Source of the DNA: Flavobacterium weaverense
Lineage (GTDB): Bacteria > Bacteroidota > Bacteroidia > Flavobacteriales > Flavobacteriaceae
Direction: 5' to 3'
Assembly (NCBI RefSeq): GCF_003688495.1
Contig: NZ_REFH01000010.1
Coordinates: 310,001-374,000 of the forward strand
DNA length: 64,000 nt
In this document: in pieces, positions 36,830 to 45,416 of the stretch
How positions within the stretch are numbered: the stretch's first letter is position 1
How the letters are laid out: every line of letters starts with the position of its first letter
Translations under genes and position numbers: made by a program
Notes under the pieces: generated by a model
Told to the model about the DNA's origin: nothing
Databases searched by the model: none
What the model saw: the letters and a program-made list of their open reading frames with translations, nothing else

Positions 36830-36942
36830 GTTTTCATTCAACTTAACCCATTACTTTGCGAACCGCCCTATACGAGACCCTTACGTACGGTGGCGTGAGA
36901 GGCGCACTCTGTTCCATTAGGGGCGGAGCCGTCTACTCGATT
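36830..36942 (+). other. 3' remnant of a group II intron (domains V and VI)
   Basis: AACCGCCCTATACGAGACCC, TTACGTACGGTGGCGTGAGA and the end GGCGGAGCCGTCTACTCGAT match the domain V stem-loop and 3' end of bacterial group II introns as I know them. CCGCC pairs with GGTGG except at one C-C mismatch, so it may be decayed. No reverse transcriptase frame remains upstream. Confidence 0.75.
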
Positions 36943-36965
36943 ATATGCTTGAGCTTTTTTATATT

Positions 36966-37457
36966 TTAATTATCTTGAAAAATTAATTCCTTATATCTTA
37001 AAAACTTTTTTCCAAATAACGAAAAAACTGATTTTTCGACAATTTCGAATTTTCGTAACGCAAAGTTGTTTATATATTCCAAAATATCATTTTTCATGTC
37101 CTGAAGTTTTGTTTCTGGTGTGCCGCCATAATAGTCTAACCAATCGCTATGAATTTTTTTTTGATTCTCTTTGTTAATTACAGTATATTCCCAATTTATA
37201 TTTACATGATCTCCTAAATTCTTTTCGACTTCATCATTTGGAAATATCATTATAATTTTAATCAAATCATTAATTTCAAGGATTAGTTCATTGTAATCTT
37301 TTTGCGACTCAATCCTATAATTCATTTTCACTGCATATTTAACTAAATCGTTGAATGTCATTTTTTTCTGTTTCGCTAACTTTCTGAATTCGCCACGGTT
37401 CTTCAGCTCTTGCACATAACGGCAGTCTGTGAAAAAACTTCCGTTTTGTTCTTTCAA
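36966..37457 (-). CDS. Hypothetical protein of 163 residues in unit A
   Basis: This frame has no family I recognise. It starts MKEQNGSFFTDCRYVQELKN and is largely helical and charged, with a hydrophobic segment ELILEINDLIKIIMIFPNDE (about residues 57-76) and a Lys-rich end. No signal peptide. It is the only gene between the Fic 1 module and the att copy at 37667, and codon use is as AT-rich as the rest of the island. It is probably a cargo gene of unit A, but the function is unknown. Confidence 0.5.
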   Translation of the reverse strand: MKEQNGSFFTDCRYVQELKNRGEFRKLAKQKKMTFNDLVKYAVKMNYRIESQKDYNELILEINDLIKIIMIFPNDEVEKNLGDHVNINWEYTVINKENQKKIHSDWLDYYGGTPETKLQDMKNDILEYINNFALRKFEIVEKSVFSLFGKKFLRYKELIFQDN

Positions 37458-37619
37458 AAATAGTCAAATAATTTTAGTAAAAGGAAGAAAAGTTGTATAT
37501 TTAATAATGCAACACATCACAGGAATACCGTGCTTAAGAAGCCTGAATAGTAATATTCCTGAGGTTTGTAAGGTGTATTGTTCACATTATTAATGTGATA
37601 ACACGTTCGTTATTTTATA

Positions 37620-37642
37620 TTAGTCACTCCGATTCGTCATGG
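37620..37642. repeat. Paired direct repeat, right end of unit A (second half decayed)
   Basis: TTAGTCACTC at 37620-37629 and TTCGTCATGG at 37633-37642 keep the 13-base period. They lie 25 bases before the att hairpin, as in the right end at 62899. Confidence 0.55.
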
Positions 37643-37666
37643 AGTGAGGAAATTTCATTAAATAAA

Positions 37667-37743
37667 AAACCCTTAAACAATTGATGTTTAAGGGTTTATG
37701 TGTAGCGAAGACGGGAGTTGAACCCGTGACCTCAGGGTTATGA
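37667..37743. repeat. att copy 2: terminator hairpin plus tRNA-Met 3' fragment (minus strand)
   Basis: The hairpin AAACCCTTAAACA/TGTTTAAGGGTTT (37667-37697) is followed by tRNA-Met 3' sequence from 37703 to 37743, which matches the intact tRNA for 41 bases (through CTCAGGGTTATGA). Confidence 0.9.
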
Positions 37744-37837
37744 AAATTGCTATTTTTTCTACATTTACCCTAACTTTGCCATTTTATAGAACTTTATCGA
37801 ATCTTGAATGCTTCGATTTTTGTTTTTTTTCTGACTA

Positions 37838-37860
37838 TTCCTCACTCTTTTTCCTCACTC
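37838..37860. repeat. Paired 10-bp direct repeat, left end of unit B
   Basis: TTCCTCACTC at 37838-37847 and at 37851-37860, the same 13-base period. It lies 135 bases from the att start, against 132 in unit A. Confidence 0.75.
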
Positions 37861-37929
37861 TTTTTTTTGTGGATATATTAACATTATAAAGATAGTTAAA
37901 GCTCGTTTTATCTAGTGTAGTAAACAAAG

Positions 37930-39468
37930 TTAGTTATAAAAAATTGAAATGTAATTTTCTTCAATTTCCTTTATCTCAATTTCAGATAGGACATTAAATT
38001 CTTTTTCTAGAGCTCTTTTTGAAAGTGTTCCATTATTTTGTTCTAAAAAGCGAATGAGCAAGGCAACTGTTTTGTCGGGCATCTGAAATACATCATCTAA
38101 ATATTTTTTCATAGCATCGTATTTCTGTAGATAGTTTACCTCAATAGGGATTACATTTACAATAGTATCGTTAACACAATCAAATAAGAACTCTGCTTGT
38201 TTTGTTGCGTCAAAATAGCTGTAATAATCAATCGTTTCATTCAAAACTTCTATATTGTTCGACTTTGTAGTTTTCCATTCTATAAAGTCTAACAATGGAT
38301 GTGAATAGGATTCTAATACTATTCTATAATCATCAATATGATTTAAAATGGAAGCAGAAACGGGGAAGATTATTCCTTGTTGTGCAAATTGCATTTTGTT
38401 TAAAATATGATGTATTATATATCGGTGTATTCTTCCGTTGCCATCTACAAAAGGATGAATAAAAACAAATCCAAAAGCTATTTTTGCAGCTGTCAAAAGA
38501 GCATTAAAGCCAGTTTCTTCAATGTTTTTATAAGTTGCAATTAATCCTTCCATCAATTTTTCAACATCTTGCCATTTTGCTGAAATATGATCTGGCATTG
38601 GTTCTCCTCTAACTCGGTCATGTTCCCCCACAAAGCCCCCTTCGTCCCTATAACCCATTTTTAGGAAACGACTATTTTCTATCACTATTTGTTGTAATCG
38701 CAATAGTTCTTCTTTTTCTAATGGTTTTGAACCTGCTTGACCTATGGCTTTTCCCCACCTAATTGCTCTATTATTAGTAGGAGTTTCTCCTTCTATGGTA
38801 AAAGATGCTTTGGAATCCTGTAGCAATAAAAATGCTGATGCTCGTTGTAGGACATCTTTGCGAATTTCGTTTAAATAAATATTTTTTTTACGGGAAAGAT
38901 CATCAGCTATATAATCATTCAACTTTTGAGTTTTAAATATTAGCGGACAAAAATTAACATTACCAGGCAAGTTGTTTTTTATACGATGTCGGCTGGAATT
39001 TGTACTTATAGGCAAAGCAAATTGTATATCTTCATCAATTAGGGTAACGAAATTTCCTTTATTTAAATCTGGAATTGGAAGTGATTTCCCCATAAGCCAT
39101 TCGTATAAAAACCAAACTTTACGGCTGTATTGTCCTTGCGGTTCTATTTGAACCAATGAAGTTATTGTTTCTTCTGATAGTTGTTCAAATAGTTTTTTAA
39201 AAAACAATAAATTTATTCCTTCGTATTTTAAAGCAAATACCAATTGTTTGTAAAGTGTGTCTTCTGGTTCGTGACGAGAAGTAAGCACTTGCCAATGATC
39301 AGTTTTATATTGACGTTTTTTAGTACTTATCAATGATAAACGATTAGGTAATGGCATAGCCAAAGCTAAAGCTTCTATTAAAGCGCCATAACCTACCAGT
39401 ATTCCTTCTTCAGGTACTTTACGACCGTGAAAAATACTTATTCTCAGTGAAAATTGATTATTATTCAT
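37930..39468 (-). CDS. Fic family protein, copy 2
   Basis: A 512-residue Fic protein, highly similar along its whole length to copy 1 (same start region NNNQFSLRISIFHG and same end ENYISIF). The Fic motif reads HPFVDGNGRIHRYIIHHI and the inhibitory motif reads SFTIEGE. Conservative changes are scattered throughout, so the duplication is not recent. Copy 1 is closest in the active-site region. It lies between att copy 2 and a decayed att remnant, with no other gene in the unit, so it appears to be the only cargo of unit B. The target protein is unknown. Confidence 0.87.
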   Translation of the reverse strand: MNNNQFSLRISIFHGRKVPEEGILVGYGALIEALALAMPLPNRLSLISTKKRQYKTDHWQVLTSRHEPEDTLYKQLVFALKYEGINLLFFKKLFEQLSEETITSLVQIEPQGQYSRKVWFLYEWLMGKSLPIPDLNKGNFVTLIDEDIQFALPISTNSSRHRIKNNLPGNVNFCPLIFKTQKLNDYIADDLSRKKNIYLNEIRKDVLQRASAFLLLQDSKASFTIEGETPTNNRAIRWGKAIGQAGSKPLEKEELLRLQQIVIENSRFLKMGYRDEGGFVGEHDRVRGEPMPDHISAKWQDVEKLMEGLIATYKNIEETGFNALLTAAKIAFGFVFIHPFVDGNGRIHRYIIHHILNKMQFAQQGIIFPVSASILNHIDDYRIVLESYSHPLLDFIEWKTTKSNNIEVLNETIDYYSYFDATKQAEFLFDCVNDTIVNVIPIEVNYLQKYDAMKKYLDDVFQMPDKTVALLIRFLEQNNGTLSKRALEKEFNVLSEIEIKEIEENYISIFYN

Positions 39469-39565
39469 TCCTATTGGTGAAAATTAATTATTCAAAAATA
39501 AGTGAAAAATACTTATGCCTGGTGAAAAGAACTTGTTTTTTTATCAATTTAGAGAAAAACACTTA
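39440..39565. promoter_or_regulatory. Iterated AAGTG/CACTT-type motifs at the 5' end of Fic copy 2
   Basis: GTGAAAATTAATTATTC, AAGTGAAAAATACTTAT and GAGAAAAACACTTATTG recur across the start, as in Fic copy 1. The conserved spacing suggests a shared regulator. Confidence 0.45.
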
Positions 39566-39622
39566 TTGTGATGGATTTAATCATATGAAATGAGTAAAAA
39601 CAAAATTTTAGCAACTGAATGT

Positions 39623-39670
39623 ATGTTTAAGGGTTTGTTTGTGTAGCCATAACGGGGCAATTCTCGAACC
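39623..39670. repeat. Decayed att copy 3 (right half of hairpin plus tRNA remnant)
   Basis: TGTTTAAGGGTTTGTTTGTG then TAGCCATAACGGGGCAATTC resembles the hairpin half and the tRNA 3' end (TAGCGAAGACGGGAGTTGAA), with several changes. The spacing between the two parts is as in the intact copy. Likely the left end of unit C. Confidence 0.55.
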
Positions 39671-39794
39671 ATTTTATAGAAGATTTGAATAAGTTAAATA
39701 AAAATCTTTAATGCAATGTATATTCTAATGATCTTTATTGTCAGTTGCAACTAATGAAATAGCAGTTGATTTATAGCCTTGTTACGCTTAGCTT

Positions 39795-41063
39795 TTATTC
39801 TGGAAACTCATTTACAATTTCGGTATTTTCGCTATAGTTGGTAAACCAGTTTAATTCTTTGATATTTTTTTGTATAATTTCTTCGTCCTCTTTACTGAAC
39901 TCTTCATAGTTTTTATATATGTGATAAGTAAAATGAGGGATTTTATTTATTCCAATTAGTATAAAGGTTTCGTGTTTATATTTATAGTAATATGCGAAAG
40001 TTTCAAATATGATATCGAAAAGCTTTCTTAATTGTACTATATCGGATTCATCTAAATAGTTAAAAAGAACAATACCTAATTTTCCATGATCCAAAAATCT
40101 TCTATGTAAAACTCTGTTATTATTTTGTTTTATCCTGTTATAAAATTCAAAAAACTTATTTCCAATCGCCCTTCTTTGTAAGCGGTTTAGTGATAACAAT
40201 TCTTTTGCAATTAATTCTTTTAAAGGATACTCATTATTGAGTACTTCATTTTGAACAAATCCATCGACAAAGTAGCTAATAGTATCAGCCTTATCTTTCC
40301 TAATGGTTTTATACGAAAATTTGAATTCATCCCATGAACCCGAAATATCTAACAATGCACTATCATATTTATCTTTAGTTAACGTATCCGGAAAATTCCT
40401 TGTGTTTTTAAAAAAATATGATAGTAAATCCTTTTCGGAGCCAATTATAGTAATTGATTGATTTAGATTTTTATTTAAGTGTAAGTAATCTGCTTTAGCG
40501 AATTCATTTGCAAATTTTGAATTTAGAATTTTTGTATTTTTATACTTAAATAAATTTTCTCTTTTTTCTAAATAATCTATAAAGTCTGGAATAGTATCAA
40601 GTTCACAAATTATCGTTCTAAATGTATCTTTATCAAAAATTGTAATAAAATCATTTTCTTTTGTTGTCCGAGTTATATCATAAAAGTCTAAGCCTTCTCC
40701 TAGGTTTATAATTATTTTGAAAATTTTTGATATGCTCAGTTTAGGAAAAATTTCGATAGTTCTATCTGGATGTTTGATCTTTAATTCAGTTGAGTTAAAT
40801 AAGATTTTATGTGCCCCTTTAATTTGCCTAACAGCTTTTTCTATAGTTTTATTGAGATACCTATCATAGTTACCTTTAAACTCATAGTTTTTAACAGAAC
40901 ATATAATACAAACATTGTCGAATATAATTAATAAATCGCAGATTTCTTTTTTATTCCCATTTTCAAATTTTGGACTAGGATAACACCAATACTTTAAAAA
41001 TGATTTGAATGCTAATTCATTTACAAAATCCTCACCTATATTTCCTTTTATATTGCTATCCAT
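39795..41063 (-). CDS. PD-(D/E)XK-like nuclease-domain protein, unknown role
   Basis: A 422-residue protein I cannot place in a family. The N-terminus has GNIGEDFVNELAF (E11), KEICDLLIIF (D43) and CIICSVKNYEF (C55-S-V-K58), an arrangement that fits a PD-(D/E)XK nuclease fold of NERD/Mrr type with CxK in place of ExK. The remainder (about residues 130-422) is helical and Lys-rich, including FLDHGKLGIVLFNYLDE. There is no signal peptide. It follows the small gene and ATPase on the minus strand but is separated from them by a strong terminator, so it likely has its own promoter. Defence is inferred only from location. Confidence 0.5.
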   Translation of the reverse strand: MDSNIKGNIGEDFVNELAFKSFLKYWCYPSPKFENGNKKEICDLLIIFDNVCIICSVKNYEFKGNYDRYLNKTIEKAVRQIKGAHKILFNSTELKIKHPDRTIEIFPKLSISKIFKIIINLGEGLDFYDITRTTKENDFITIFDKDTFRTIICELDTIPDFIDYLEKRENLFKYKNTKILNSKFANEFAKADYLHLNKNLNQSITIIGSEKDLLSYFFKNTRNFPDTLTKDKYDSALLDISGSWDEFKFSYKTIRKDKADTISYFVDGFVQNEVLNNEYPLKELIAKELLSLNRLQRRAIGNKFFEFYNRIKQNNNRVLHRRFLDHGKLGIVLFNYLDESDIVQLRKLFDIIFETFAYYYKYKHETFILIGINKIPHFTYHIYKNYEEFSKEDEEIIQKNIKELNWFTNYSENTEIVNEFPE

Positions 41064-41082
41064 AAAATTACCTATGCCAAAG

Positions 41083-41118
41083 GTTTATAAAAAAAGTAGG
41101 GTCGCGAAACCCTACTTT
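41083..41118 (-). terminator. Intrinsic terminator after the 43-codon gene
   Basis: The stem AAAGTAGGGT / ACCCTACTTT (41093-41118) has a six-base loop and is followed on the minus strand by TTTTTTTATAAACC. It directly abuts the stop codon at 41119-41121. Confidence 0.85.
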
Positions 41119-41250
41119 CTAAAATAATCTGTACTGGCCTGGATAAGACCTACAATGTTGAATTACATTTTCTAAACGGCCGAAGCGCATTCTCAAATAA
41201 GCTCTTACAAAAATTGGTCTATGACCAGCACACGCTATACAATTTTTCAT
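41119..41250 (-). CDS. Small basic Cys-containing peptide (43 residues)
   Basis: A short frame starting MKNCIACAGHRPIFVRAYLR and ending in QYRLF. It has seven Arg, and Cys at 4, 7 and 33 (a CxxC pair at the N-terminus). The promoter TTTG-N21-TATTTTTG lies upstream at 41312-41344 and the terminator begins one base after the stop, so the transcription unit is self-contained. The transcript of about 220 bases could equally be a non-coding RNA that happens to contain this frame. No family is recognised. It sits directly after the PrrC-like ATPase gene. Confidence is limited because the frame is short and no ribosome-binding site is clear. Confidence 0.5.
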   Translation of the reverse strand: MKNCIACAGHRPIFVRAYLRMRFGRLENVIQHCRSYPGQYRLF

Positions 41251-41311
41251 AGTTTGATGATTTAAATTAATAAAATCATTTACTTAAATCACTATGAGTT
41301 GTTTAGTATTA

Positions 41312-41344
41312 CAAAAATAGGTTATTTAACTTGTTATGTCCAAA
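41312..41344 (-). promoter_or_regulatory. Promoter of the 43-codon gene
   Basis: On the minus strand TTTG (41341-41344) is 21 bases from TATTTTTG (41312-41319), a near-ideal Bacteroidota promoter. It begins 24 bases after the end of the ATPase gene, so the small gene is not merely part of that message. Confidence 0.7.
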
Positions 41345-41367
41345 CGTAAATAATAAAATAATTGGCC

Positions 41368-43542
41368 TTAGTTTAATTCTTTTATATCCTTATATAAATC
41401 GATTAAATGATAAACAGACATGTCTATTAAAGGCTCATACATAAACGCATTAATATGGATATTTTCTGGTGTCATTAAATTCACTTTGTCAATAATTTTT
41501 AAGTTTTTGCTTTCGGGATATTTTACTTTATATTGCGAGGATAATTCTCTTGTTTGATGTGCTTTTATTTTGGTTAAATCAGATTCAGGTAAAGATTTTA
41601 TAAGATACTGTTCAGTTTTCAATCTGCAAGCAACTGCCAGTACAATTTTATTTTCCAATAAAATTTCGTTTATACCATCTTCATTTTCGATCGAGTCGGC
41701 AGTTGAAAAAATGAAGTCTAAAATTTTTTCATCACCGTTGAAAGCAATTTCAATGTCGTCTAGCTTTTTGATACGATTTTTAAAGATAGCAAAAACTTTA
41801 TGTAAATTAATAGTCTCCGAATCTTCTTTTTGGTGCAAGCAACTAGTTAGTGTCAGGCAGTCTTCTGATTTCGACGAATCGGTGTACTCAATCAAATTTC
41901 TAACAAACGCTATTAAACTGATAAAAACTTTAGGCTCCTTATGATTCTTTAAATATTCTTTGAAAAGGTCATTCATATAAAGTCCCTTTTCTAAATTAAT
42001 AGATCTATCATAATTTCTGGTTGCCATGTAGGTATACTTATACAATGCAAGTCTTGAAGAAAGAGTTCTGTAAAAGTCAAAATTATGTGTTAGTATAATT
42101 GATTTAAACTTTTCAGAAAAATGTAAATCCCTAATATATTCAATTATAGCATATTTGTTTTTGTAATCAAAAGAATCTGCTATATCGTCAAAAATTAATA
42201 AGGTTATTTCATCAGAAATTCTCCTTGATTCAATCTCAAATAAAAATTGTAAAATAAAATAGGCTCTTTGTTCTCCTTTACTAAGTATTTTTAATAAATT
42301 TTCTTTAGTCTGTTTCGAAGGCTCTTCATCCCTATCCTTATAAATAAATTCTAGATTTGCAGCTTCTTGTTTAAGAATAACATTATGATGGTTTCCTATT
42401 CTAATTTCAAATGGTACGTAAAATCGGTTATTGAACTTCTGAATAATATCACTCCACAAGGAAAGTTCTTTATTTGCTTCATTTATAATTGATTCTAATT
42501 TTTGCTTTTGTTTATTATAGAGTATAGTTAGTGACTCAGCTTCGCTCTTGATCTCAGATAAGAAACTTGTCCATACCTTTTGTTTAAAACCATTGTAGTC
42601 TTTTAAGTTTACTAAAAGAGAATTGTCTTTTTCAATTACTTTTTTGAATGCTCTCAAATCAGTGTTTGCGCCAATGGCTTTGTCAACTTTTTCAAAAGAG
42701 GCTTTTAGTTTTTCATCTGCTAGAATTTTCTCAACTTCCTCTTCGAATAATTTTTTTAATTCAGCGGAGTCATTAATTTCCGTACCATCTTCTAAAACAA
42801 ACTTATGACCCGCTTCAAAATATGAATTATCCTCAATAGATTTTAACATTTCACTAGCTTGATAAGTACCAAAATTATTACTGCCCGTAAGTTTAAATAG
42901 CTTTGAATTGGACAATATTTCATTATAATTCTTAATGTAGCTATCAAGCAATTCTTCATTTTTGATTAGGAAATTTTTCACTGTTCCTTTTGAGTCAAAT
43001 ACGCTATTATATTTAAATGAAATCTTGGGTGCATCATCTAGCAGGTCATGTACATGATTTGACAAAACTTCAAAGAAGTTATTATTGTCATCATCATCAT
43101 TGAATGTCCCAATATATTCTCCCTCGCAGTCTGAACTTTGTGATATGGCTTTAAGCTTTTTTAGAAGTTCTGTTTTCGCTGTATTTAGTTCTGAATAGAT
43201 AAAGTCATACTCTTCTTTGAGCTCTTTACGTGCAATAAATGATGTTATTTTCTGTGTTGCATCAAAAGAATTATCTTCTGCATTTACTACCAAAATAGTA
43301 TTATGGTTGATTTCTTCACCGTCTGCTAAAATTTCAAATTTTGACTTCTTAGTGTGTACTCGGTCTTTCGGTTGATTTTTTTTATCATTTTTAGCAATCA
43401 GATCTAACGTTTTCGCAAAAGAGGTCTTCATCGTGCCATTTGGGGCATATATTAAGTAAGAATTTGAGCTACTAAAGTCAAATTCGTGCTGTAATTTTCC
43501 AATGCCAAAGCAGTTTTCGAAATCAATGGATAAAACTTTCAT
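41368..43542 (-). CDS. AAA/ABC-type ATPase, PrrC- or RloC-like candidate anticodon nuclease
   Basis: A 724-residue ATPase. Walker A is APNGTMKTS (residues 33-41), the ABC signature-like LSKGEQRA is at 420-427, Walker B is LLIFDDIADSFD (448-459) and the H-loop is ILTHNFDFYRT (483-493). Coiled coil occupies much of residues 100-370. After the ATPase core, FVRNLIEY contains R548 and E552 in an RxxxE pattern, and H570 follows, an R-E-H triad like that of PrrC/RloC HEPN anticodon nucleases (E-to-H spacing is shorter here, 18 against about 32 in PrrC). PrrC is typically guarded by a type I restriction system, and one is present 2 kb away. The function is inferred. Confidence 0.6.
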   Translation of the reverse strand: MKVLSIDFENCFGIGKLQHEFDFSSSNSYLIYAPNGTMKTSFAKTLDLIAKNDKKNQPKDRVHTKKSKFEILADGEEINHNTILVVNAEDNSFDATQKITSFIARKELKEEYDFIYSELNTAKTELLKKLKAISQSSDCEGEYIGTFNDDDDNNNFFEVLSNHVHDLLDDAPKISFKYNSVFDSKGTVKNFLIKNEELLDSYIKNYNEILSNSKLFKLTGSNNFGTYQASEMLKSIEDNSYFEAGHKFVLEDGTEINDSAELKKLFEEEVEKILADEKLKASFEKVDKAIGANTDLRAFKKVIEKDNSLLVNLKDYNGFKQKVWTSFLSEIKSEAESLTILYNKQKQKLESIINEANKELSLWSDIIQKFNNRFYVPFEIRIGNHHNVILKQEAANLEFIYKDRDEEPSKQTKENLLKILSKGEQRAYFILQFLFEIESRRISDEITLLIFDDIADSFDYKNKYAIIEYIRDLHFSEKFKSIILTHNFDFYRTLSSRLALYKYTYMATRNYDRSINLEKGLYMNDLFKEYLKNHKEPKVFISLIAFVRNLIEYTDSSKSEDCLTLTSCLHQKEDSETINLHKVFAIFKNRIKKLDDIEIAFNGDEKILDFIFSTADSIENEDGINEILLENKIVLAVACRLKTEQYLIKSLPESDLTKIKAHQTRELSSQYKVKYPESKNLKIIDKVNLMTPENIHINAFMYEPLIDMSVYHLIDLYKDIKELN

Positions 43543-43613
43543 ATTTATATTTTTTTTAAATAGGGTATTGATAATAGAATAATTGAAATGCTATTCACAA
43601 CATGCGTATATTT

Positions 43614-43651
43614 GAAAGTCTATTCCTAATATATTATAAAAATAGACTTTC
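43614..43651. terminator. Inverted repeat upstream of the ATPase gene
   Basis: GAAAGTCTATT / AATAGACTTTC with a 16-base loop, followed by TTTTGG on the plus strand. A TATATTTG lies just before it (43607-43614). It may terminate or be a regulator site. Confidence 0.45.
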
Positions 43652-43735
43652 TTTTGGCTATAATACAATCTTTATAGTTGGAAGTTATTTACAAAAACGG
43701 GAAGCTGCTTGTTTAAAAGCTTTTTCCAATAGTTT

Positions 43736-44269
43736 CTATTTTATATATTTTACTAATTCTGCTTTGAAGGCATTATATTCTTCTTGAGTTTTTAACCCAA
43801 GATCTAATTTGTCTTTTGCTTCCTTTAATGCCTTTAATGCTTCATTGCTGGTCATCCCAAAGGATATAATTTCTCCAGTCTCAATTGCATTTTCAACCAT
43901 AATCGAATAGTTTGATAAACCTGTAATGCCTTTTGTTCTAAAAGCAACGGAATATCCAGCTCTTTTATTTCCTGTAACGAATATCCTTTTGATTTCGCTT
44001 TCTTGTCCACTGGCTTGCACTAAAAGAGGAGTAATTGGCAATAAAAAACCATCACCTTCCGTAATAAAAGCAAATGTCTTATTAGATGAAGGTACGCCTA
44101 TTTTTATTCGATCCCCAATTTTATAAAGTGATCCATCCTTACTAATATAAGTAGTGAATTCACCTCTGCTTGATGATGCCAAATCACTAAATTTAATTTC
44201 CTGGCCAAATACATTTCCATTAAACATAAAAGTCAAAATCCCTGCGATAATCATAATTTTCTTGTACAT
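43736..44269 (-). CDS. Exported protein with SHOCT-like C-terminus
   Basis: A 177-residue protein with signal KKIMIIAGILTFMFNGNVFG. The middle is beta-rich (GSLYKIGDRIKIGVPSS), and the last about 35 residues (EALKALKEAKDKLDLGLKTQ, then EEYNAFKAELVKYI) resemble the SHOCT helical pair found at the end of many bacterial proteins. The biological function is unknown. It lies on the minus strand with the ATPase gene but 190 bases away, so co-transcription is uncertain. The neighbour at 44368 is divergent. Confidence 0.65.
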   Translation of the reverse strand: MYKKIMIIAGILTFMFNGNVFGQEIKFSDLASSSRGEFTTYISKDGSLYKIGDRIKIGVPSSNKTFAFITEGDGFLLPITPLLVQASGQESEIKRIFVTGNKRAGYSVAFRTKGITGLSNYSIMVENAIETGEIISFGMTSNEALKALKEAKDKLDLGLKTQEEYNAFKAELVKYIK

Positions 44270-44367
44270 ACTGTGTTCTTTTTAAATTAGATTACAAATT
44301 TATTTTCTAGTGGTGCAGTCTATTTGCATCGTTTGTATTTATATTTACTTCATCAAACTTTATAGCC

Positions 44368-45373
44368 ATGGCCGTCAATAAAAATGCACTTATTCGTTTT
44401 CACGCTTTAGACAAATGCTTTAGTAATTTTGGGAAACAATTTTATTTAGAAGATTTGTTAGCGTATTGTAATGCTGCTTTGTACGAGTTGAATCCGAATG
44501 CGGAAGGCATAAAAAAACGTCAGCTTTTTGAAGACATTAAGTTTATGGAAAGTAGTCAGGGATGGTCTGTGCCGCTAGAACGAATAAAAGAAGGGAGGAA
44601 AGTGTATTATCGCTATGAAACGCACGATTTTTCTATTAACAAGCAACCCATGAATGAAGTGGAGGCCGAAAAATTGAAAGCTGCTTTGTTGGTTTTGTCC
44701 CGTTTTAAAGGGATGCCACAGTTTGAATGGGTAAATGAATTGATTTTGAAATTACAAGAAGCATTTAAACTGCAATCGCATGATCGAGAAATCATCAATT
44801 TTGATGCTAATGAATATCTAAAAAACATTCATTTTCTGGGTGATTTGTTTAATGCCATACTTTACAAAAAAAGTATTACGAGTTGACTATCAATCTTTTA
44901 AAAGCGAGGCTGTAACTAGTTTTGAAATTCATCCGTATTATCTAAAACAGTATAACAATCGTTGGTTTTTGATAGGCAATAGAGTTGAATTTATGAATTT
45001 GACTAATCTGGCTTTGGATAGAATTGTTTCTTTTACTGAAGTTGATAAAATATATGAGATGACTGTTATTGATTTTAATGAGCATTTTGATGATGTCATA
45101 GGTGTTTCTATTCCTCAAGATGGTACGGCTACAAAAATCACCCTGCATGCTGCAATAGATTTAGCTCCATACATTATAACCAAACCCATACACGGATCAC
45201 AGAAAAACATCACCAATGATGAAACTGGTTTTACTTTTTCGATAGCCGTAATTCCAAATTATGAATTGGAAAAATTAATTTTGTCTTTTGGAGAAGGTTT
45301 AAAAGTAATGGCTCCCGATTCTTTTAAAGCAATTATCAAACAACGATTGCAAACGAGTTTAGCTAATTATTAG
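44368..45373 (+). pseudogene. WYL-domain transcriptional regulator, frameshifted
   Basis: The first frame (44368-44886) encodes an N-terminal winged-helix-like part starting MAVNKNALIRFHALDKCFSN, ending early after FNAILYKKSITS. The second frame continues from VLRVDYQSFKSEAVTSFEIH through the WYL-type region (YYLKQYNNRWFLIG and the C-terminal VMAPDSFKAII). If the seven-A run at 44866-44872 were six, the two join into one protein of about 335 residues. So either the assembly has an extra A, the gene is broken, or slippage at the A run restores it. WYL regulators commonly control defence loci. It is convergent with hsdR. Confidence 0.8.
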
Positions 45374-45416
45374 CTTCGACCTCGCTCAGCCTCACAACAG
45401 CAATAGTTACCTTAGA

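Noticed and set aside
36664..36846. 60-codon plus-strand frame before the group II intron remnant
   Set aside because: Composition is AT-driven with no link to reverse transcriptase or any family; it leads into the intron remnant rather than a gene.
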